A stretch of 64,000 bases of DNA from Cyclobacteriaceae bacterium (GTDB lineage Bacteria > Bacteroidota > Bacteroidia > Cytophagales > Cyclobacteriaceae). Shown piece after piece: positions 63,168 through 64,000 of this stretch; positions within the stretch are counted from its first letter, which is position 1; each line of letters opens with the position of its first letter. The notes under the pieces were generated by a model that worked only from the letters and a program-made list of their open reading frames with translations, made no database searches and was not told where the DNA came from. The position numbers were made by a program, and so were the translations under genes. The stretch is from NCBI GenBank assembly GCA_027533395.1, contig JAPZUF010000005.1, positions 101,859-165,858 of the forward strand. The letters are read 5' to 3'.

Positions 63168-64000
63168 ATGGCCGAAGGTAAATCCATCGATATCAATATA
63201 AAAAGTAAACATTACTTGCAAGTAATGGCAGAAGCCTTACAAAAAGGTTTTGCCCTCGCGATGTGGCGTTTACCTAATGCTAAAGAGAAACAATTATTGA
63301 TTTGCGAAGAACCTGAAGCAGTAGAACCCGAAACTCCATTTGAAGAATTAGAAAAAGGTTTTGTTATCGCGCCTTTTTTGCCTGGCAGTAAAAAGATTTA
63401 TTTAAAAGCTGATGGATATTGGTCTTCCATCCAAAACGAACCCGAATTTTCTCCATCATTCTCTCAAAAATTTTCTACACAACATAATCATATAGATAAA
63501 GAAATTGATGCCTCAACTTTTCGTTGGCACATCCAACAGCAACATATTGCTATATCCAACCAGCCTTATCAACTATTAGTAGAAAAAGCCATTCGCTTTA
63601 TTGAAAGCGGGCAAGCGGAAAAAGTTGTTCCATCGCGCACGCAATACATCGAAACTAAAATTGATTTATTGCAATCTTTCGATGCACTATGCGAGAAATA
63701 TCCATCTGCTATGGTTTCGCTCATCAGCACACCGGCAACCGGCACCTGGCTTGGCGCAACTCCTGAACTATTGGTTGCTGTTGAGAACGAACAATATTTT
63801 AAAACAGTAGCCTTAGCAGGAACTAAACCTTATCTACCCGGCACCGATTTAAAAAGTGTAGCATGGACACAAAAAGAAATTGAGGAGCAAGCACTCGTAG
63901 AACGATACATCATTCAATGTTTAAAAAAAATTCGCTTACGCGAATACGAAGAGTTTGGACCTAAAACTATCGTAGCCGGAAATTTACTGCACCTGAAAAG
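63168..64000 (+). CDS. menF: Isochorismate synthase, partial at window end
   Basis: Open to the window end, 277 codons seen. Converts chorismate to isochorismate for menaquinone. The chorismate-enzyme motifs are visible: ESGQAEKVVPSR (family SGxxxKVVxSR) near residue 145, then GTWLGATPELL and ALAGTKP. It begins one base after the thioesterase stop, so the two form a menaquinone operon. The C-terminal part lies outside. Confidence 0.88.
   Translation, partial: MAEGKSIDINIKSKHYLQVMAEALQKGFALAMWRLPNAKEKQLLICEEPEAVEPETPFEELEKGFVIAPFLPGSKKIYLKADGYWSSIQNEPEFSPSFSQKFSTQHNHIDKEIDASTFRWHIQQQHIAISNQPYQLLVEKAIRFIESGQAEKVVPSRTQYIETKIDLLQSFDALCEKYPSAMVSLISTPATGTWLGATPELLVAVENEQYFKTVALAGTKPYLPGTDLKSVAWTQKEIEEQALVERYIIQCLKKIRLREYEEFGPKTIVAGNLLHLK

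Noticed and set aside
1..64000. CRISPR array
   Set aside because: No series of regularly spaced direct repeats was seen anywhere in the window.

Overview
The window looks like a chromosomal piece from a Bacteroidota bacterium, most likely of the Cytophagales type. Pointers are a type IX secretion C-terminal sorting domain on a large secreted beta-propeller protein, a TonB-dependent receptor, a Porin_10-like outer-membrane protein, promoters of the Bacteroidota TTTG / TAnnTTTG type, weak Shine-Dalgarno signals, and menaquinone genes. Placement below phylum level is inference.

Layout. 0-3.1 kb: end of a prophage or integrated element, with a terminase large subunit and a tyrosine integrase facing each other and the integrase abutting tRNA-Leu(GAG). 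3.2-3.3 kb: a candidate promoter-hairpin-terminator small RNA. 3.4-28.2 kb: core genes, including an Rrf2 regulator, a SET-domain protein with a lysine-rich tail, a 977-residue membrane/TPR protein in a run with gatC, plsC and an M24 peptidase, MocR and DMT/GNAT/decarboxylase genes, ilvE, small exported proteins with an SPFH lipoprotein, TerC, a metallophosphoesterase, a complete tetR-tolC-adaptor-RND efflux operon with a visible operator/promoter, and an ECF sigma factor with a small membrane partner. 28.3-33.2 kb: alpha/beta hydrolase, purL and a small unknown.

33.3-43.8 kb is an AT-rich accessory island ending at tRNA-Leu(CAA). It carries a DNA phosphorothioation (Dnd) locus: dndC, a 98-residue unknown, dndD, a DndE domain fused to a HerA/FtsK-like ATPase, a membrane protein, and a DGQHR (DndB-like) gene. 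Three lesions are visible as read: dndD has a frameshift, the DndE-ATPase fusion has an in-frame TAA, and a divergent cysteine desulfurase (DndA-like) has lost its whole middle. The sulfur-modification machinery therefore seems to be decaying or switched off, unless the two point lesions are sequencing errors. The rest of the island holds a BRO/DinD-like protein, a KilA-N protein with a 54-residue HTH partner, a HARE-HTH protein, and small unknowns.

43.9-64 kb: a heme-type TonB receptor with a PepSY protein, an FKBP isomerase, a MacB/FtsX permease, a secreted unknown and lipoprotein pair, the type IX cargo protein, MiaE, a porin, lpxK, nif3-like, a zinc-ribbon relative that has lost three of four ligands, a TPR protein whose signal-peptide codons form a terminator hairpin, a histidine phosphatase, and the start of a menaquinone operon (hotdog thioesterase and menF, cut by the window end).
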